A stretch of DNA of 64,000 nucleotides from Nocardioides deserti (GTDB lineage: Bacteria; Actinomycetota; Actinomycetes; Propionibacteriales; Nocardioidaceae): positions 1 to 64,000 of the forward strand of contig NZ_JACMYC010000008.1 of assembly GCF_014266025.1 (NCBI RefSeq), read 5' to 3'. Below are positions 37,701-46,707 of the stretch, one piece after another. Within the stretch, counting starts at the first letter, position 1. Each line of letters begins with the position of its first letter. The notes beneath the pieces are model-generated. The model was not told the DNA's origin. It made no database searches and was given only the letters and a program-made list of their open reading frames with translations. A program made the position numbers and the translations under genes.

Positions 37701-38591
37701 TCAGCGCAGCTCGGCCGCGCGGGCCTGGACCTCGCTGCGGATGGCCGCCAGGGCGGCGACGGCCGGTGCGCGGCGGACGCTCGCGCTGGCCAGGGCGGCG
37801 ACGAAGGTCAGCTCGACGCGCACCCTGCGCGGCAGCACCGGCTCCAGCCCCGTCGCGCGCCGGGCGAGGAACGTCGGCAGCAGCGCGATCCCCGCCCCCG
37901 CCCGAGCCGCCTCCAGCTGTGCGAAGACGCTCGTCGACCCCAGCTGCACCGCCCGCTCGGCGAAGAGCCGGTCGACGAGCTGGAGGTCGCTGACCCGCAG
38001 CGCGCCCTCGACGTAGTAGACGAGCGCGTGGTCGTCGAGCTCGGCCTGCGAGCGCGGCCGGCCGGCCCGGTCGAGGTAGTCGGGCGCCGCGAACAGCCCG
38101 AGCTCGTACGCCGCCAGGTCGACCGTCCGCACCCGCGGCGACAGCGGCTCGCCCACGCCGACCTCCACGTCGGCGCCGCTGCCGTGCACGATCGGTCGCG
38201 TGGCGGCGGTCAGCTCGACCGTGACCCGGGGGTGCCGACGCCGGAGCGCGGCGAGCGCGGGCGCGGCGTACACCGCGGCGAACGCCTCGGGCGCCGAGAC
38301 CCGCACCAGGCCGGCCAGCTCGCCCTCCCCGTCGCCGTCGGCGCTCAGCGCGTGGCGGGCGGTGGTGACCGCGCGCTCGACCGACTCCGCGGCGGGCAGG
38401 AGCGAGCGGCCGAGCTCGGTGAGGTGGCAGCCGCGCGTCGTGCGGGAGACGACCGGCGCGCCCACCGCGGCCTCGAGCGCGTCGAGGCGGCGGGACACCG
38501 TCGAGTGGGTGAGACCGAGGGCGGTCCCGGCGGCGCTGAGGTTGCCGGTGCGCGCGACCTCGAGCAGCACGACCAGGTCGTCGGCGCGCAT
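37701..38591 (-). CDS. LysR-family transcriptional regulator
   Basis: This 296-residue regulator has a winged helix at residues 1-60 (ADDLVVLLEVARTGNLSAAG...THSTVSRRLDALEAAVG) and a periplasmic-binding-like effector domain after residue 90. GGAGG precedes ATG 38591. It is divergent from the aldehyde dehydrogenase gene, and a perfect 11-bp dyad with a T-N11-A core lies between them. The classical arrangement suggests it activates or represses that enzyme and itself; the inducer is unknown. Confidence 0.9.
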   Translation of the reverse strand: MRADDLVVLLEVARTGNLSAAGTALGLTHSTVSRRLDALEAAVGAPVVSRTTRGCHLTELGRSLLPAAESVERAVTTARHALSADGDGEGELAGLVRVSAPEAFAAVYAAPALAALRRRHPRVTVELTAATRPIVHGSGADVEVGVGEPLSPRVRTVDLAAYELGLFAAPDYLDRAGRPRSQAELDDHALVYYVEGALRVSDLQLVDRLFAERAVQLGSTSVFAQLEAARAGAGIALLPTFLARRATGLEPVLPRRVRVELTFVAALASASVRRAPAVAALAAIRSEVQARAAELR

Positions 38592-38617
38592 GGCTCGGCC
38601 CTCCTCGCGGGGATCAC

Positions 38618-38643
38618 CCGGCTGTGCATCCTTGCACAGCCGG
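38618..38643. promoter_or_regulatory. LysR-type operator between regulator and aldehyde dehydrogenase
   Basis: CCGGCTGTGCA-tcct-TGCACAGCCGG is a perfect 11-bp dyad with 4-nt spacer. It contains T-N11-A halves (TGTGCA...TGCACA), 26 bp before the regulator start and about 100 bp before the enzyme start. Confidence 0.65.
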
Positions 38644-38744
38644 TGTGCGGGGGTCGGCGTTGTTCCGGGGCCCGCGATGGGCGAACCTGTACCGGTCCGG
38701 CGACGTCCGCGCCGCCACGTCGTACCCGAGGAGACCCGCACCCG

Positions 38745-40247
38745 ATGAAGCTGCAGACCACCATCGACGCCCCCGACGCCGGCACCCCCGACTGGCCGAT
38801 GCTCATCGGCGGGGAGTGGGTCCCCTCGGAGAGCGGCAAGTGGCGCGACGTGGTCACCCCGGCGCGGGCCGAGCAGGTGCTCGCGCGGGTGCCCGAGAGC
38901 ACCAAGGCCGACCTCGACCGCGCGGTCGACGCGGCGACCGCGGCGCTGCCGGCCTGGCGGGCGCTGCACTTCCGCGAGCGCGGCACGATCCTGCTGCGCA
39001 TCGCTGACGCGATCGAGGCGCGCTCGGAGGACTTCGCCCAGCTCACCGCCCAGGACACCGGCAACGCGCTGCGCACCCAGGCGCGGCCGGAGTCGGCGAC
39101 GCTGGTGGCGCTGTTCCGCTACTTCGGCGGCGTGGCCGGCGAGTTCAAGGGCACGGTGCTCCCGGCCGGCGACGACCAGCTGCAGTACACCCGCCTCGAG
39201 CCGCTCGGCGTCGTCGGCGCGATCCTGCCGTGGAACTCCCCGCTGATGATCGCCGCGATGAAGCTTCCCGCTGCCCTCGCCGCCGGCAACACGCTCGTCG
39301 TCAAGCCGGCCGAGGACGCGCCGCTGACGATTCTGCTGCTCGCGCAGGTCATGTCCGAGCACCTGCCCGCGGGCGTCCTCAACGTCGTCACCGGCGTCGG
39401 CGAGACCGTCGGCCAGGCGATCTCGGAGCACCCGGGCATCCACAAGGTGTCCTTCACCGGCTCCTCCGAGGTCGGCCGGATCGTCGGCGCCACCGCCGGC
39501 GGCCGCCTCGCCCACCAGTCGCTCGAGCTGGGCGGCAAGTCGCCGAACATCGTCTGCTCCTCGGCCGCTGCGCCGGACGTCATCGAGGCCACCGCCGAGG
39601 GCGTGCTGCTCGCGATGCGGTTCAGCCGCCAGGGCCAGTCGTGCACCGCCGGGTCGCGGCTGTTCCTGCACGAGGACGTGCACGACGAGTTCCTCCGCGT
39701 GCTCGTGGAGAAGGTCTCGAGGCTCAAGGTCGGTGACCCGCTGGCCGAGGAGACCGACATGGGCGCGATCATCAACCGCTCGCAGTACGAGCAGGTCCTC
39801 GACTACATCGAGGACGGCAAGTCCCAGCCCGGTGTCCGCGTCGCGCTCGACATGTCCCGCGACGTGCCCGAGGGGCTCGAGGGCTACTACCAGGGCCCGA
39901 CCATCCTCGCTGGCGTCGCCAACGACTGGCGGATCGCCCGCGAGGAGATCTTCGGGCCCGTGCTCGTCGTCATCCCGTGGAAGGACGAGGACGAGGTCGT
40001 CGCGATGGCCAACGACTCCCACTACGGCCTCGCCGCGTTCGTCTGGTCCCGCGACCTCGACCAGGCCCTCGGCCTCGCCCACCGCATCGAGTCCGGCTGG
40101 GTCCAGGTCAACCAGGGCGGCGGCCAGGTCATCGGCCAGTCCTACGGCGGCTACAAGTCCTCCGGCATCGGCCGGGAGTTCTCCATCGAGGGCGCCATCG
40201 AGGGCTTCACCCAGACCAAGCAGATCAACGTCAAGCTCGGGCGCTGA
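38745..40247 (+). CDS. NAD(P)-dependent aldehyde dehydrogenase
   Basis: This 500-residue ALDH-superfamily enzyme oxidises an aldehyde to the acid. Motifs are ILPWNSPLMIA (about residues 160-170), VSFTGSSEVG (about 237-246), the catalytic Glu in LELGGKSPN (about 260-268) and the nucleophile Cys in QGQSCTAGSR (about 298). GAGGAGA stands about 11 nt before ATG 38745. It is the single target next to the LysR regulator. The substrate is unknown; betaine-aldehyde, vanillin or hydroxymuconic semialdehyde types share these motifs. Confidence 0.92.
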   Translation: MKLQTTIDAPDAGTPDWPMLIGGEWVPSESGKWRDVVTPARAEQVLARVPESTKADLDRAVDAATAALPAWRALHFRERGTILLRIADAIEARSEDFAQLTAQDTGNALRTQARPESATLVALFRYFGGVAGEFKGTVLPAGDDQLQYTRLEPLGVVGAILPWNSPLMIAAMKLPAALAAGNTLVVKPAEDAPLTILLLAQVMSEHLPAGVLNVVTGVGETVGQAISEHPGIHKVSFTGSSEVGRIVGATAGGRLAHQSLELGGKSPNIVCSSAAAPDVIEATAEGVLLAMRFSRQGQSCTAGSRLFLHEDVHDEFLRVLVEKVSRLKVGDPLAEETDMGAIINRSQYEQVLDYIEDGKSQPGVRVALDMSRDVPEGLEGYYQGPTILAGVANDWRIAREEIFGPVLVVIPWKDEDEVVAMANDSHYGLAAFVWSRDLDQALGLAHRIESGWVQVNQGGGQVIGQSYGGYKSSGIGREFSIEGAIEGFTQTKQINVKLGR

Positions 40248-40280
40248 CCGCCGGTCGGTCGCTGGGGTCGCTCGCGGCAG

Positions 40281-40378
40281 CCGTCAGGTTCATCGGGGCG
40301 CCGACGAACCTGACGGTCCGCCGATGAAGTTCCATCGGGGAACCGTCAGGTTCATCGGGTGGCCGATGAACCTCACGG
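40281..40378. repeat. Tandem related hairpins between aldehyde dehydrogenase and selO
   Basis: Two hairpins built from the same arm, CCGTCAGGTTCATCGG, occur at 40281-40316 and 40343-40378, each 16 bp with one mismatch. A smaller CCGATG-aagttc-CATCGG lies between them. They separate convergent genes and probably end both transcripts. The three units look like internal duplication of one element. Confidence 0.75.
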
Positions 40379-40391
40379 CCAGCCGGAGGCC

Positions 40392-41867
40392 TCAGGTGCC
40401 GCAGTACGTCGTGTAGGAGCCGAAGTCGGGCGGGGCGGGGGCGGCGTACGCCTCGAGGCCGGGCCGCTCGTCGTACGGCGCGCGCAGCACGTCGACCAGC
40501 CGCTCGACCGGGCCGAGGTCGCCGGCGGTGGCGGCGTCGAGCGCCTCCTCGACCAGGTGGTTGCGGGGGACGTAGACGGGGTTGACCCGGTCCATCGCGT
40601 CGGCGTCGGGGCCGAGCGCGCGCCAGCGCTCGAGCCAGTCGTCGAGCGGGCGCAGGTCGAGCACCATCCCGCGCACCGGCTCGGCGTCCCCCCGGGCGGC
40701 GGACGACAGCGCGCGGAAGAACGTCGTCCAGTCGACGTGGCCGGACCGAAGGATCGGGAACAGCTCGTCGACCAGCGGCACGAGCACGTCGTCGGCGAGC
40801 CCCGGGGGCAGGCCGGTCTTGCGCCGCATCGCGTCGGTGAAGGCGGCGCTGTACGCCGTGCGGAACCCGCCGAGCGCCTCGGTGGCGATCTCGATCGCGC
40901 GCTCCTCGGACTCGTCGAGCAGCGGCAGCAGGGCCTCGGCGAGCCGGGCGAGGTTCCACTCGGCGACGACCGGCTGGTTGCCGTAGGCGTAGCGGCCGCC
41001 CTCGTCGATCGAGCTGAACACGGTGGTCGGGTCGAACGCCTCCATGAACGCGCACGGGCCGTAGTCGATCGTCTCCCCGGACAGCGTCATGTTGTCGGTG
41101 TTCATCACGCCGTGCACGAACCCGACAGCCATCCACTGCGCCACCAGCCGCGCCTGCACGTCGACGACCGACCGCAGGAGCCCGAGGTACGGCGCCTCGT
41201 CGTCGCGCGCCGCGGGGTGGTGCCGGTCGATCGCGTGGTCGGCGAGCCGGCGCAGCAGGTCGAGTTCGCCGGTGGCCCGGGTGTACTGCACCGTCCCGAC
41301 CCGCAGGTGGCTCGACGCGACCCGCGCGAGCACCGCGCCGGGCAGCACGGTCTCGCGCTGCACCTTGCGGCCGGTCGCCACGACGGCGAGCGAGCGGGTG
41401 GTGGGGATGCCGAGCGCGTGCATCGCGGTCGAGACGACGTGCTCGCGCAGCATCGGCCCGACCGCCGCGAGCCCGTCGCCGCCGCGAGCGAACGGCGTAC
41501 GTCCCGAGCCCTTGAGGTGCAGGTCGCGCAGGTCGCCGTCGGGGCCGCTGAGCTCGCCGAGCAGCAATGCGCGGCCGTCGCCGAGCCGCGGGGAGAACCC
41601 GCCGAACTGGTGGCCGGAGTAGGCCTGCGCGACCGTCCGCGCGCCCTCCGGGACGACGGTGCCGGTCAGCAGGCCGAGTCCGTCGGGGCCGCGCAGCCAG
41701 TCGGTGTCGAGGCCGAGCTCGGCGGCCAGCTCCTCGTCGAGGGCCAGCAGCCGCGGCTCGGGCGCCTCGGCGGCCTGCCAGGGCACGGCGAGCTCGGGCA
41801 GCTCGTCGGCGAACCGGTGGCCGAGGCGGACGGTGGGCCCGGGAACGGGGGAGGGTGCGACGCTCAC
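40392..41867 (-). CDS. selO: Protein adenylyltransferase SelO (YdiU/UPF0061)
   Basis: This 491-residue pseudokinase-fold enzyme transfers AMP to protein side chains. Family patterns include [19 protein letters not shown] near residues 83-101, [17 protein letters not shown] near 117-133 and [23 protein letters not shown] near 255-277. The C-terminus ends [10 protein letters not shown], where the Cys stands at the position of selenocysteine in animal SelO. GTG 41867 is chosen because the minus strand reads TACTCT 7 nt upstream; GAGGAG directly abutting the GTG gives no ribosome-site spacing. Confidence 0.93.
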   Translation of the reverse strand: MSVAPSPVPGPTVRLGHRFADELPELAVPWQAAEAPEPRLLALDEELAAELGLDTDWLRGPDGLGLLTGTVVPEGARTVAQAYSGHQFGGFSPRLGDGRALLLGELSGPDGDLRDLHLKGSGRTPFARGGDGLAAVGPMLREHVVSTAMHALGIPTTRSLAVVATGRKVQRETVLPGAVLARVASSHLRVGTVQYTRATGELDLLRRLADHAIDRHHPAARDDEAPYLGLLRSVVDVQARLVAQWMAVGFVHGVMNTDNMTLSGETIDYGPCAFMEAFDPTTVFSSIDEGGRYAYGNQPVVAEWNLARLAEALLPLLDESEERAIEIATEALGGFRTAYSAAFTDAMRRKTGLPPGLADDVLVPLVDELFPILRSGHVDWTTFFRALSSAARGDAEPVRGMVLDLRPLDDWLERWRALGPDADAMDRVNPVYVPRNHLVEEALDAATAGDLGPVERLVDVLRAPYDERPGLEAYAAPAPPDFGSYTTYCGT

Positions 41868-41874
41868 CTCCTCG

Positions 41875-41880
41875 AGAGTA
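41875..41880 (-). promoter_or_regulatory. Leaderless -10 element for selO
   Basis: The minus strand reads TACTCT, 7 nt before GTG 41867. Confidence 0.5.
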
Positions 41881-41971
41881 CGTCGGTGACCGACCGCCCC
41901 GCCGCCGTACGCCGTGCCCACGTGGGTCAGGTAACGGTTTGGAAACGTCCGGATCATCGCGCTGCTACCTC

Positions 41972-42013
41972 TGGACGTGGTGCCCGTCACATGCATAAGT
42001 TGTGCCGCACAAC
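41972..42013 (+). promoter_or_regulatory. xylFGH promoter with overlapping ROK-type operator
   Basis: TGGACG (41972-41977), an 18-nt spacer and TAAGTT (41996-42001) make a plausible -35/-10 pair. The dyad GTTGTG-ccg-CACAAC at 41999-42013 covers the -10 and start site, a position for repression. The leader to GTG 42080 is about 70 nt and has a strong ribosome site. Confidence 0.6.
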
Positions 42014-42079
42014 AAACGCGTGATGCCTCCGGGAGTCGGTAGAGCGGGCGCGGATCGATCGCTCAAGGAGGCGGATCGC

Positions 42080-43177
42080 GTGAAGCGGAAGCACAGCGTG
42101 GCCATGGCGGCCCTGATGGGACTGGCCCTGACGGTCTCGGCCTGCGGGTCGGACGACGGCGGCGACAGCGCCGGCGACGGCGGCAGCAGCCCGAGCAGCA
42201 GCGCCGACGGCAAGATCGGCGTCATCCTCCCCGACACGGAGTCCTCGGTCCGCTGGGAGAGCGCCGACCGGCCGGCCCTCGAGGCGGCCTTCGAGGACGC
42301 CGGTGTCGAGTACGACATCCAGAACGCCGAGAACGACGCGGAGCGGATGACCCAGATCGCCGACTCCATGATCGGCAGCGGCGTCACTGTGCTCGCCATC
42401 GTCAACCTGGACTCCGAGTCGGGTGCCGCGATCCAGGAGAAGGCGGCCTCGCAGGGTGTCGCCACCATCGACTACGACCGCCTCACGCTCGGCGGCTCGG
42501 CGGAGTACTACGTCTCCTTCGACAACACCGTCGTCGGGGAGCTGCAGGGCCAGGGCCTCGCGGACTGCCTGGGTGACAAGCAGGCCAACATCGTCTACCT
42601 CAACGGCTCGCCCACCGACAACAACGCCACCCTGTTCGCCGAGGGCGCCCACAGCGTGCTCGACGAGATGTCGAACTACAAGGTCGTCGGCGAGCAGGCC
42701 GTGCCCGAGTGGGACAACGAGGAGGCGGCCACGATCTTCCAGCAGCTCTACACCGCGGCCAAGGGCAAGGTCGACGGCGTGCTCGCCGCCAACGACGGTC
42801 TCGGCGGCGCCGCGATCAACATCCTCGAGGGCAACGGCCAGGCCGGCAAGGTGCCGGTCACCGGTCAGGACGCGACCGTCGAGGGCCTGCAGAACATCCT
42901 CGCCGGCACCCAGTGCATGACCGTCTACAAGTCGGCCACGCAGGAGGCTGCCGCCCTGGCCGAGGTGGCGATCGCCCTGGTCAACGGCGAGGAGGCCGAG
43001 ACGACCGGCACGGTCGAGGACGTCGAGGGCGGTCGCGACGTGCCGGCGATCCTGCTCGAGCCCCAGTCGATCATGAAGGACAACATCAACGACGTGATCG
43101 AGGACGGCGGCCAGAAGGCCGAGGACATCTGCACCGGCGAGTTCCAGAAGCTCTGCGCCGACGCGGGGATCTCCTGA
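42080..43177 (+). CDS. xylF: D-xylose ABC transporter substrate-binding lipoprotein
   Basis: This 365-residue precursor has the lipobox LTVSAC with the lipidated Cys at residue 22, followed by a Gly/Ser/Asp linker. The mature part is a type I sugar-binding protein. Segments IDYDRLTLGGSAEYYVSFDNTVVGELQG (residues about 133-160, split here as IDYDRLTLGG and YYVSFDNTVVGELQG) match XylF. AAGGAGG stands 8 nt before GTG 42080. First gene of xylFGH-ROK. A strong hairpin follows it, which would favour more binding protein than ATPase or permease. Confidence 0.92.
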   Translation: MKRKHSVAMAALMGLALTVSACGSDDGGDSAGDGGSSPSSSADGKIGVILPDTESSVRWESADRPALEAAFEDAGVEYDIQNAENDAERMTQIADSMIGSGVTVLAIVNLDSESGAAIQEKAASQGVATIDYDRLTLGGSAEYYVSFDNTVVGELQGQGLADCLGDKQANIVYLNGSPTDNNATLFAEGAHSVLDEMSNYKVVGEQAVPEWDNEEAATIFQQLYTAAKGKVDGVLAANDGLGGAAINILEGNGQAGKVPVTGQDATVEGLQNILAGTQCMTVYKSATQEAAALAEVAIALVNGEEAETTGTVEDVEGGRDVPAILLEPQSIMKDNINDVIEDGGQKAEDICTGEFQKLCADAGIS

Positions 43178-43229
43178 CCGTCCCAGCTCCACTCAGGTCG
43201 ACGCCACCGCGGCGCACGACCTGACCCGG

Positions 43230-43263
43230 AAGGCGCCCGGGCCGCACGCGGCCCGGGCGCCTT
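43230..43263 (+). terminator. Intra-operon attenuating hairpin between xylF and xylG
   Basis: AAGGCGCCCGGGCCGC, loop AC, exact complement, then a CTTTCG end: a 16-bp stem with a short T-run, 40 nt before xylG. It is probably a partial terminator or 3'-end protector of xylF mRNA. Confidence 0.75.
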
Positions 43264-43302
43264 TCGTCCATCCGAACAACAATCTCGAGGGAGTAGGACT
43301 CC

Positions 43303-44076
43303 ATGACTCAACCGCTGCTCGAGCTGCGCGGGGTCAACAAGAGCTTCGGTGTGGTGCACGTCCTGCACGACGTCGACTTCGCGGTCTACCCGGGGCAGGT
43401 CACCGCCCTGGTCGGTGACAACGGCGCCGGCAAGTCGACCCTGGTCAAGATCATCGCGGGCATCTACGGCCGCGACACGGGCGACTACATCTTCGACGGC
43501 GAGCAGGTCAGCGTCCACAGCCCGCGCGACGTCGCGGCGCTCGGCGTGGAGGTCGTCTACCAGGACCTCGCGCTGTGCGACAACCTCGACATCGTCGAGA
43601 ACATGTTCCTCGGCCGCGAGGAGACCAAGGGCATCGGCCTGGACGAGGTCACCATGGAGTCCCGCGCGCGCGAGACCCTCGCCTCGCTGTCGGTGCGGAC
43701 CGTGAAGTCGGTGCGCCAGAGCGTCTCGAGCCTCTCCGGTGGCCAGCGCCAGACGGTCGCCATCGCCAAGGCCGTCCTCTGGAACTCCAAGATCGTGCTC
43801 CTCGACGAGCCGACCGCCGCGCTCGGTGTGGCCCAGACCCGCCAGGTCCTCGACCTGGTCCGCCGGCTGGCCGACCGCGGGCTCGGTGTCGTGCTGATCT
43901 CCCACAACATGGGCGACGTCTTCGAGGTCGCCGACCGGATCACCGCGCTCTACCTCGGCCAGGTGGCGGCCGACGTCCCGGCCAAGGACGTCACCCACAG
44001 CCAGGTCGTGGAGCTGATCACCGCCGGCCGCTCCGGCGACCTGGGCCTCACCAACGCCGCCACCGCCACGATCTGA
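43303..44076 (+). CDS. xylG: Sugar ABC transporter ATPase, single ABC domain
   Basis: This 257-residue ATPase has Walker A GDNGAGKST (about residues 38-46), signature LSGGQRQ (about 146-152), Walker B IVLLDEPT (about 165-172) and the switch His in ISHNM. Classical XylG proteins have two fused ABC domains and about 500 residues; this one has only the first, so it should work as a homodimer. GAGGGAG precedes ATG 43303. The gene order F-G-H and the 10-bp gap to xylH support its role in xylose uptake. Confidence 0.9.
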   Translation: MTQPLLELRGVNKSFGVVHVLHDVDFAVYPGQVTALVGDNGAGKSTLVKIIAGIYGRDTGDYIFDGEQVSVHSPRDVAALGVEVVYQDLALCDNLDIVENMFLGREETKGIGLDEVTMESRARETLASLSVRTVKSVRQSVSSLSGGQRQTVAIAKAVLWNSKIVLLDEPTAALGVAQTRQVLDLVRRLADRGLGVVLISHNMGDVFEVADRITALYLGQVAADVPAKDVTHSQVVELITAGRSGDLGLTNAATATI

Positions 44077-44086
44077 GGACGAAGAG

Positions 44087-45364
44087 ATGACCCTGCAGAC
44101 CGAGACCACCGACCAGCAGTCGGCGGCGCACGGCTTCGACAACGACAACCGCCAGGCCGCCACCATCGGCGACGCGGCCCGCGACTACGTCAACCGCCTG
44201 CGCGGCGGCGACATGGGCTCCCTGCCCGCGATCCTCGGCCTGGTCGTCCTCTTCGGCGTCTTCGCCTCGCTCAACGACCAGTTCCTCACGACGTACAACA
44301 TGGCCAACCTGGTCGTCCAGGCCGGTTCGATCTGCGTCCTGGCCATGGGCCTGGTCTTCGTCCTGCTGCTCGGGGAGATCGACCTGTCGGCCGGCGTCGC
44401 GGGTGGCGCCGCCGCCACGATCACCGCCCTGATGCTCATCGACTACGACTGGACGTGGTGGCTGGCCACCCTGGCCGGCATCGCCGTCGGCGCGGTCATC
44501 GGCACCGTGATCGGCTCGCTCGTAGCCCTGCTCGGCATCCCCTCGTTCGTGGTGACCCTGGCCTTCTTCCTGGCGCTCCAGGCCGTGCCGCTGAAGCTGA
44601 TCGGCTCCGGTGGCTCGCTGCGCTTCAACGACGAGGTCCTGCGCGGGCTGTCGATCAAGAACGTGCCGGTCACCGCCGGCTGGATCGCCGCGGTGCTCAT
44701 CGTGGCCGGGTTCGCCGCCCTCTCGCTGTGGCGCTACCGCTCCCGGGCCTCGCGCGGGCTGGTCCACCAGCCGCTCGCCCTCGTGGTGATCCAGATCGTG
44801 GTCCTCGCGGCGATCGTCCTCGGCCTCACCGCGCTGCTCAGCACCAACCGTGCGCCGAACCCCGCGGTCTTCAACATCAGCGGCATCCCGTGGGTCGCCC
44901 CGGTCGTGATCGCCCTGCTGCTCTTCTGGACCTTCGTGCTCACCCGGACCCGCTTCGGCCGCCACCTCTACGCCGTCGGCGGCAACGCCGAGGCCGCCCG
45001 GCGCGCCGGCATCAACGTCACCCGGATCAAGATCGCCGCCTTCGTGATCGCCTCCTCGATGGCGGCGGTGAGCGGTCTGCTCGCGGCGTCGTACACCGGC
45101 AAGGTCTCCCCGGGCTCCGGCGGCGGCAACGAGCTGCTGTACGCCGTCGGCGCAGCCGTCATCGGTGGCACCAGCCTCTTCGGCGGCCGCGGCCGCGCGA
45201 TCGACGCGGTGGTCGGTGGCCTGGTGATCGCGACGATCCCCAACGGCCTGGGCCTGCTCAACCAGGCGAGCTACATCAACTTCCTCGTCACCGGCGGCGT
45301 CCTGCTCCTGGCCGCCAGCGTCGACGCCGTCTCCCGCCGCCGTCGCTCCGCGGCCGGCGTCTAG
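44087..45364 (+). CDS. xylH: Xylose ABC transporter permease
   Basis: This 425-residue inner-membrane permease of the RbsC/XylH family has about ten to twelve hydrophobic segments. It shows LLGEIDLSAGVAGGAAATITA (Asp at about residue 103, conserved in sugar permeases), the cytoplasmic coupling loop RRAGINVTRIKIAAF and GGTSLFGGRGR. A ~40-residue polar N-terminus precedes the first helix. GAGGACGAAGAG stands directly before ATG 44087. XylH-type length (longer than RbsC at ~320) fits xylose. Confidence 0.92.
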   Translation: MTLQTETTDQQSAAHGFDNDNRQAATIGDAARDYVNRLRGGDMGSLPAILGLVVLFGVFASLNDQFLTTYNMANLVVQAGSICVLAMGLVFVLLLGEIDLSAGVAGGAAATITALMLIDYDWTWWLATLAGIAVGAVIGTVIGSLVALLGIPSFVVTLAFFLALQAVPLKLIGSGGSLRFNDEVLRGLSIKNVPVTAGWIAAVLIVAGFAALSLWRYRSRASRGLVHQPLALVVIQIVVLAAIVLGLTALLSTNRAPNPAVFNISGIPWVAPVVIALLLFWTFVLTRTRFGRHLYAVGGNAEAARRAGINVTRIKIAAFVIASSMAAVSGLLAASYTGKVSPGSGGGNELLYAVGAAVIGGTSLFGGRGRAIDAVVGGLVIATIPNGLGLLNQASYINFLVTGGVLLLAASVDAVSRRRRSAAGV

Positions 45365-45372
45365 GTGCGGAG

Positions 45373-46599
45373 GTGACGGCGCAGCGGCGCGGCCTCGGCA
45401 CCAACCAGGAGGCGGTGCGACGACACAACCTCGGCACGGTGCTGCGGCACGTCCACGGCGCGGGCCAGATCTCCCGGGCGCAGCTGACCGCGCTGATGGG
45501 GCTCAACCGCAGCACGATCGCCGACCTGGTGCTCGAGCTGGCGTCGCTCGGCGTCGTCGAGCAGACCGTGCCGACCGGCGTCCGCTCGGGCGCCGGCCGG
45601 CCGTCGGCGGGCGTGCGGCTGGCCGAGGTCGGTCCGTACGTCGTCGCCGTCGACCTCGGCGTGGACCGCGCGGTCGTCGCCCGGGTCGCGCTGGGCGGCG
45701 ACGTCATCGAGCGGGCGACCGCGCCGATCCCCAGCGGCGGCGGCGAGGCCTGGCAGGTCGGCTCGACCGTGGCCGGCCTCATCCGCCGCGTGGTCGAGGG
45801 CGCGCCGGCGGCCGCGCCGCTGCTCGGCGTCGGCATCAGCGTCCCGGGTCTCGTCCGCCGCAGCGACGGGCTGGTGCGCCTCGCGCCGAACCTGGAGTGG
45901 CGGGACGTGTCCTTCGGCTCGATCGTCCTCGCGGCGCTCGGTGTCGACGTACCCGTCCAGCTCGCCAACGACGCCGACCTCGGCGCGCTCGCCGAGCACC
46001 GCCGCGGTGCCGGCGTCGGCATCGACGACCTCATCTACATCTCCGGCAACGTCGGCGTCGGTGCCGGCGTGATCACCGGCGGTGTCCGGCTCGAGGGCGC
46101 GGGCGGGTACGCCGGCGAGGTCGGGCACCTGCCGTTCGCGCCCGAGGGCCGGCTGTGCCACTGCGGCAACGTCGGCTGCTGGGAGACCGAGGTCGGCGCG
46201 CACGCGATCGCCGCCGCCATCGGCTGCCCGGAGTCCGACGTGGTCACCCTCGGCGACGTCCTCGACGAGTACGCCGGACCCCAGCGCGCACTGGGCGCCA
46301 CCGGCAAGGCGCTGGGCTACGGCCTCGCCTCGATCGTCAACGCCTTCAACCCGCGGCTGGTGGTGCTCGGCGGCTACCTCAGCTCGCTCTACGCCCTGGT
46401 CCGCCACGAGGTCGACGACGCCCTCGCCGAGCGCGCGCTGCCGGCCCCGCACGAGTCGGTCACCCTCTCGCTGCCCGGCCTCGGCTCGGACTCGGTGCTC
46501 CTCGGCGCGGCCGAGATCGCGCTCGAGCCGCTCTTCGCCGACCCGGTCGCGGCGCTCGGCACCGCCCTCGTCGACGTCGGCGCCCGGCTGGCGGGGTAG
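45373..46599 (+). CDS. xylR: ROK-family repressor, likely xylose-responsive
   Basis: This 408-residue regulator has an N-terminal winged helix (ISRAQLTALMGLNRSTIADLVLELASLGVVEQ, residues about 30-61, cited in part) and a ROK sugar-kinase-like domain with the zinc motif CHCGNVGCWE near residues 258-267. GTG 45373 starts 8 nt after the xylH stop. Being the last gene of xylFGH it probably represses that operon through the dyad at 41999-42013. Its stop lies inside the left arm of the convergent hairpin. Confidence 0.88.
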   Translation: MTAQRRGLGTNQEAVRRHNLGTVLRHVHGAGQISRAQLTALMGLNRSTIADLVLELASLGVVEQTVPTGVRSGAGRPSAGVRLAEVGPYVVAVDLGVDRAVVARVALGGDVIERATAPIPSGGGEAWQVGSTVAGLIRRVVEGAPAAAPLLGVGISVPGLVRRSDGLVRLAPNLEWRDVSFGSIVLAALGVDVPVQLANDADLGALAEHRRGAGVGIDDLIYISGNVGVGAGVITGGVRLEGAGGYAGEVGHLPFAPEGRLCHCGNVGCWETEVGAHAIAAAIGCPESDVVTLGDVLDEYAGPQRALGATGKALGYGLASIVNAFNPRLVVLGGYLSSLYALVRHEVDDALAERALPAPHESVTLSLPGLGSDSVLLGAAEIALEPLFADPVAALGTALVDVGARLAG

Positions 46600-46656
46600 T
46601 AACGGTCAGGAACGTCCGTCACCGTCCCGGTGGAGGTCGGAAACGTCCGTTACTAC
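46596..46656. terminator. Nested bidirectional hairpin between the two ROK genes
   Basis: The outer stem GTAGTAACGG (46596-46605) pairs with CCGTTACTAC (46647-46656). The loop contains CACCG-tcc-CGGTG, flanked by two direct repeats of the type GG(A)AACGTCCGT. The left arm includes the stop of the plus-strand ROK gene. A related GTAACGG..GGAAACGTCC string occurs at 41931-41950. Confidence 0.7.
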
Positions 46657-46707
46657 TCCGACGGTGGACCTGGGCGGGCCGATCAGAGGTCGGGGCCCGA
46701 TCAGGGC

